Part shown: one piece after another, positions 5,063-5,214 of the stretch
How positions within the stretch are numbered: position 1 is the stretch's first letter
Layout: every line of letters begins with the position of its first letter
From: Chloroflexota bacterium
Lineage (GTDB): Bacteria > Chloroflexota > Limnocylindria > Limnocylindrales > CSP1-4
DNA: 5,214 nucleotides
Assembly (NCBI GenBank): GCA_027457005.1
Contig: DAIDTV010000128.1
Span: 1 to 5,214 of the forward strand
Reading direction: 5' to 3'
Position numbers and translations under genes: made by a program
Notes under the pieces: generated by a model
Seen by the model: only the letters and a program-made list of their open reading frames with translations
The model's database searches: none
What the model was told of the DNA's origin: nothing

Positions 5063-5088
5063 AGGACGAAGTGTACCGGTACGTCACA
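5058..5088. promoter_or_regulatory. Candidate autoregulatory operator: palindrome flanked by GTCACA direct repeats
   Basis: GTACCGGTAC (5073-5082) is a perfect 10-bp palindrome overlapping the -10 of the regulator gene. GTCACA occurs on both sides, at 5058-5063 (across the start codon) and 5083-5088. A dimeric XRE protein bound here would block its own promoter. This is inferred from position only. Confidence 0.35.
5070..5075 (-). promoter_or_regulatory. -10 element of the XRE-TPR regulator
   Basis: Minus-strand TACACT fits TAnnnT and lies at -13 to -8 from GTG 5062. Transcription would therefore start at, or one base before, the start codon. No convincing -35 is seen around 5093-5099. Confidence 0.5.
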
Positions 5089-5171
5089 AGTTCGTTGACC
5101 CGCTGAGTGGTGAAGCGGCCGGCTGAACGGCCCGGGACGGTCGAGTCCCTAGAGTTGGTGTAACAGCGCGG

Positions 5172-5214
5172 GTGGCCAGGACGACGAACGGCCACCGCGT
5201 CATCCTCGCGTCGT
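5172..5214 (+). CDS. Possible start of a divergent gene, truncated by the window end
   Basis: An open frame begins with GTG 5172 and reads MARTTNGHRVILAS to the right edge. It is divergent from the regulator gene. A TAnnnT hexamer, TAGAGT (5150-5155), would give a transcript starting near 5162 with a leader of about 10 nt and no Shine-Dalgarno. The end of the peptide, RVILAS, resembles the beginning of Maf/YhdE nucleotide pyrophosphatases (LASASPRR), but only six residues are available, so no function is assigned. Confidence 0.3.
   Translation, partial: MARTTNGHRVILAS

Overview
The window is GC-rich (roughly 70% by eye). It encodes six genes with recognisable or well-supported reading frames, plus a possible seventh cut by the right edge. 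The base composition, GTG starts, Gram-positive-style families and apparent leaderless transcripts suggest an Actinomycetota genome. A high-GC Chloroflexota-type bacterium cannot be excluded. No mobile-element, phage, rRNA, tRNA or CRISPR signature was seen.

Layout. (1) 17-274 (+) is a small orphan protein of 85 aa, followed after 19 bp by (2) an M20-family metallo-amidohydrolase (294-1493, +) of the hippurate/IAA-amino-acid hydrolase type. (3) 1494-2033 is a gene-free stretch of about 540 bp between convergent genes. It holds six head-to-tail copies of a 20-bp repeat (1511-1630) and a cluster of duplicated GC-rich words (1949-2036). (4) 2034-2495 (-) is a xanthine/hypoxanthine-type phosphoribosyltransferase. 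It is divergent from (5) 2636-3136 (+), an unrecognised protein of 166 aa with a coiled-coil N-terminus and an Ala/Pro/Glu-rich disordered tail. (6) 3183-3710 (-) is a class I SAM-dependent methyltransferase. It lies 53 bp downstream of (7) 3764-5062 (-), an XRE-type helix-turn-helix regulator with a long TPR-like domain; the two probably form a transcription unit. An open frame starting at 5172 (+) runs off the window.

The most coherent signal is regulatory. None of the six starts has a convincing Shine-Dalgarno sequence at the usual distance. Each has a TAnnnT-like -10 hexamer placed so that transcription would begin at, or within one base of, the start codon. Four sit at exactly -12 to -7 and two at -13 to -8. 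This suggests that leaderless expression is the rule here, and it decides several start codons (GTG 2636, GTG 3710, ATG 17).

The genes do not form an obvious single pathway. They look like salvage and amino-acid-conjugate housekeeping enzymes next to a regulator/methyltransferase pair. No known defence, toxin-antitoxin or biosynthetic cluster was recognised. The sequence-level oddities are the 20-bp array, a 14-bp perfect inverted repeat inside the coiled-coil gene, a stop-codon-spanning palindrome, and a palindrome over the regulator's own promoter.
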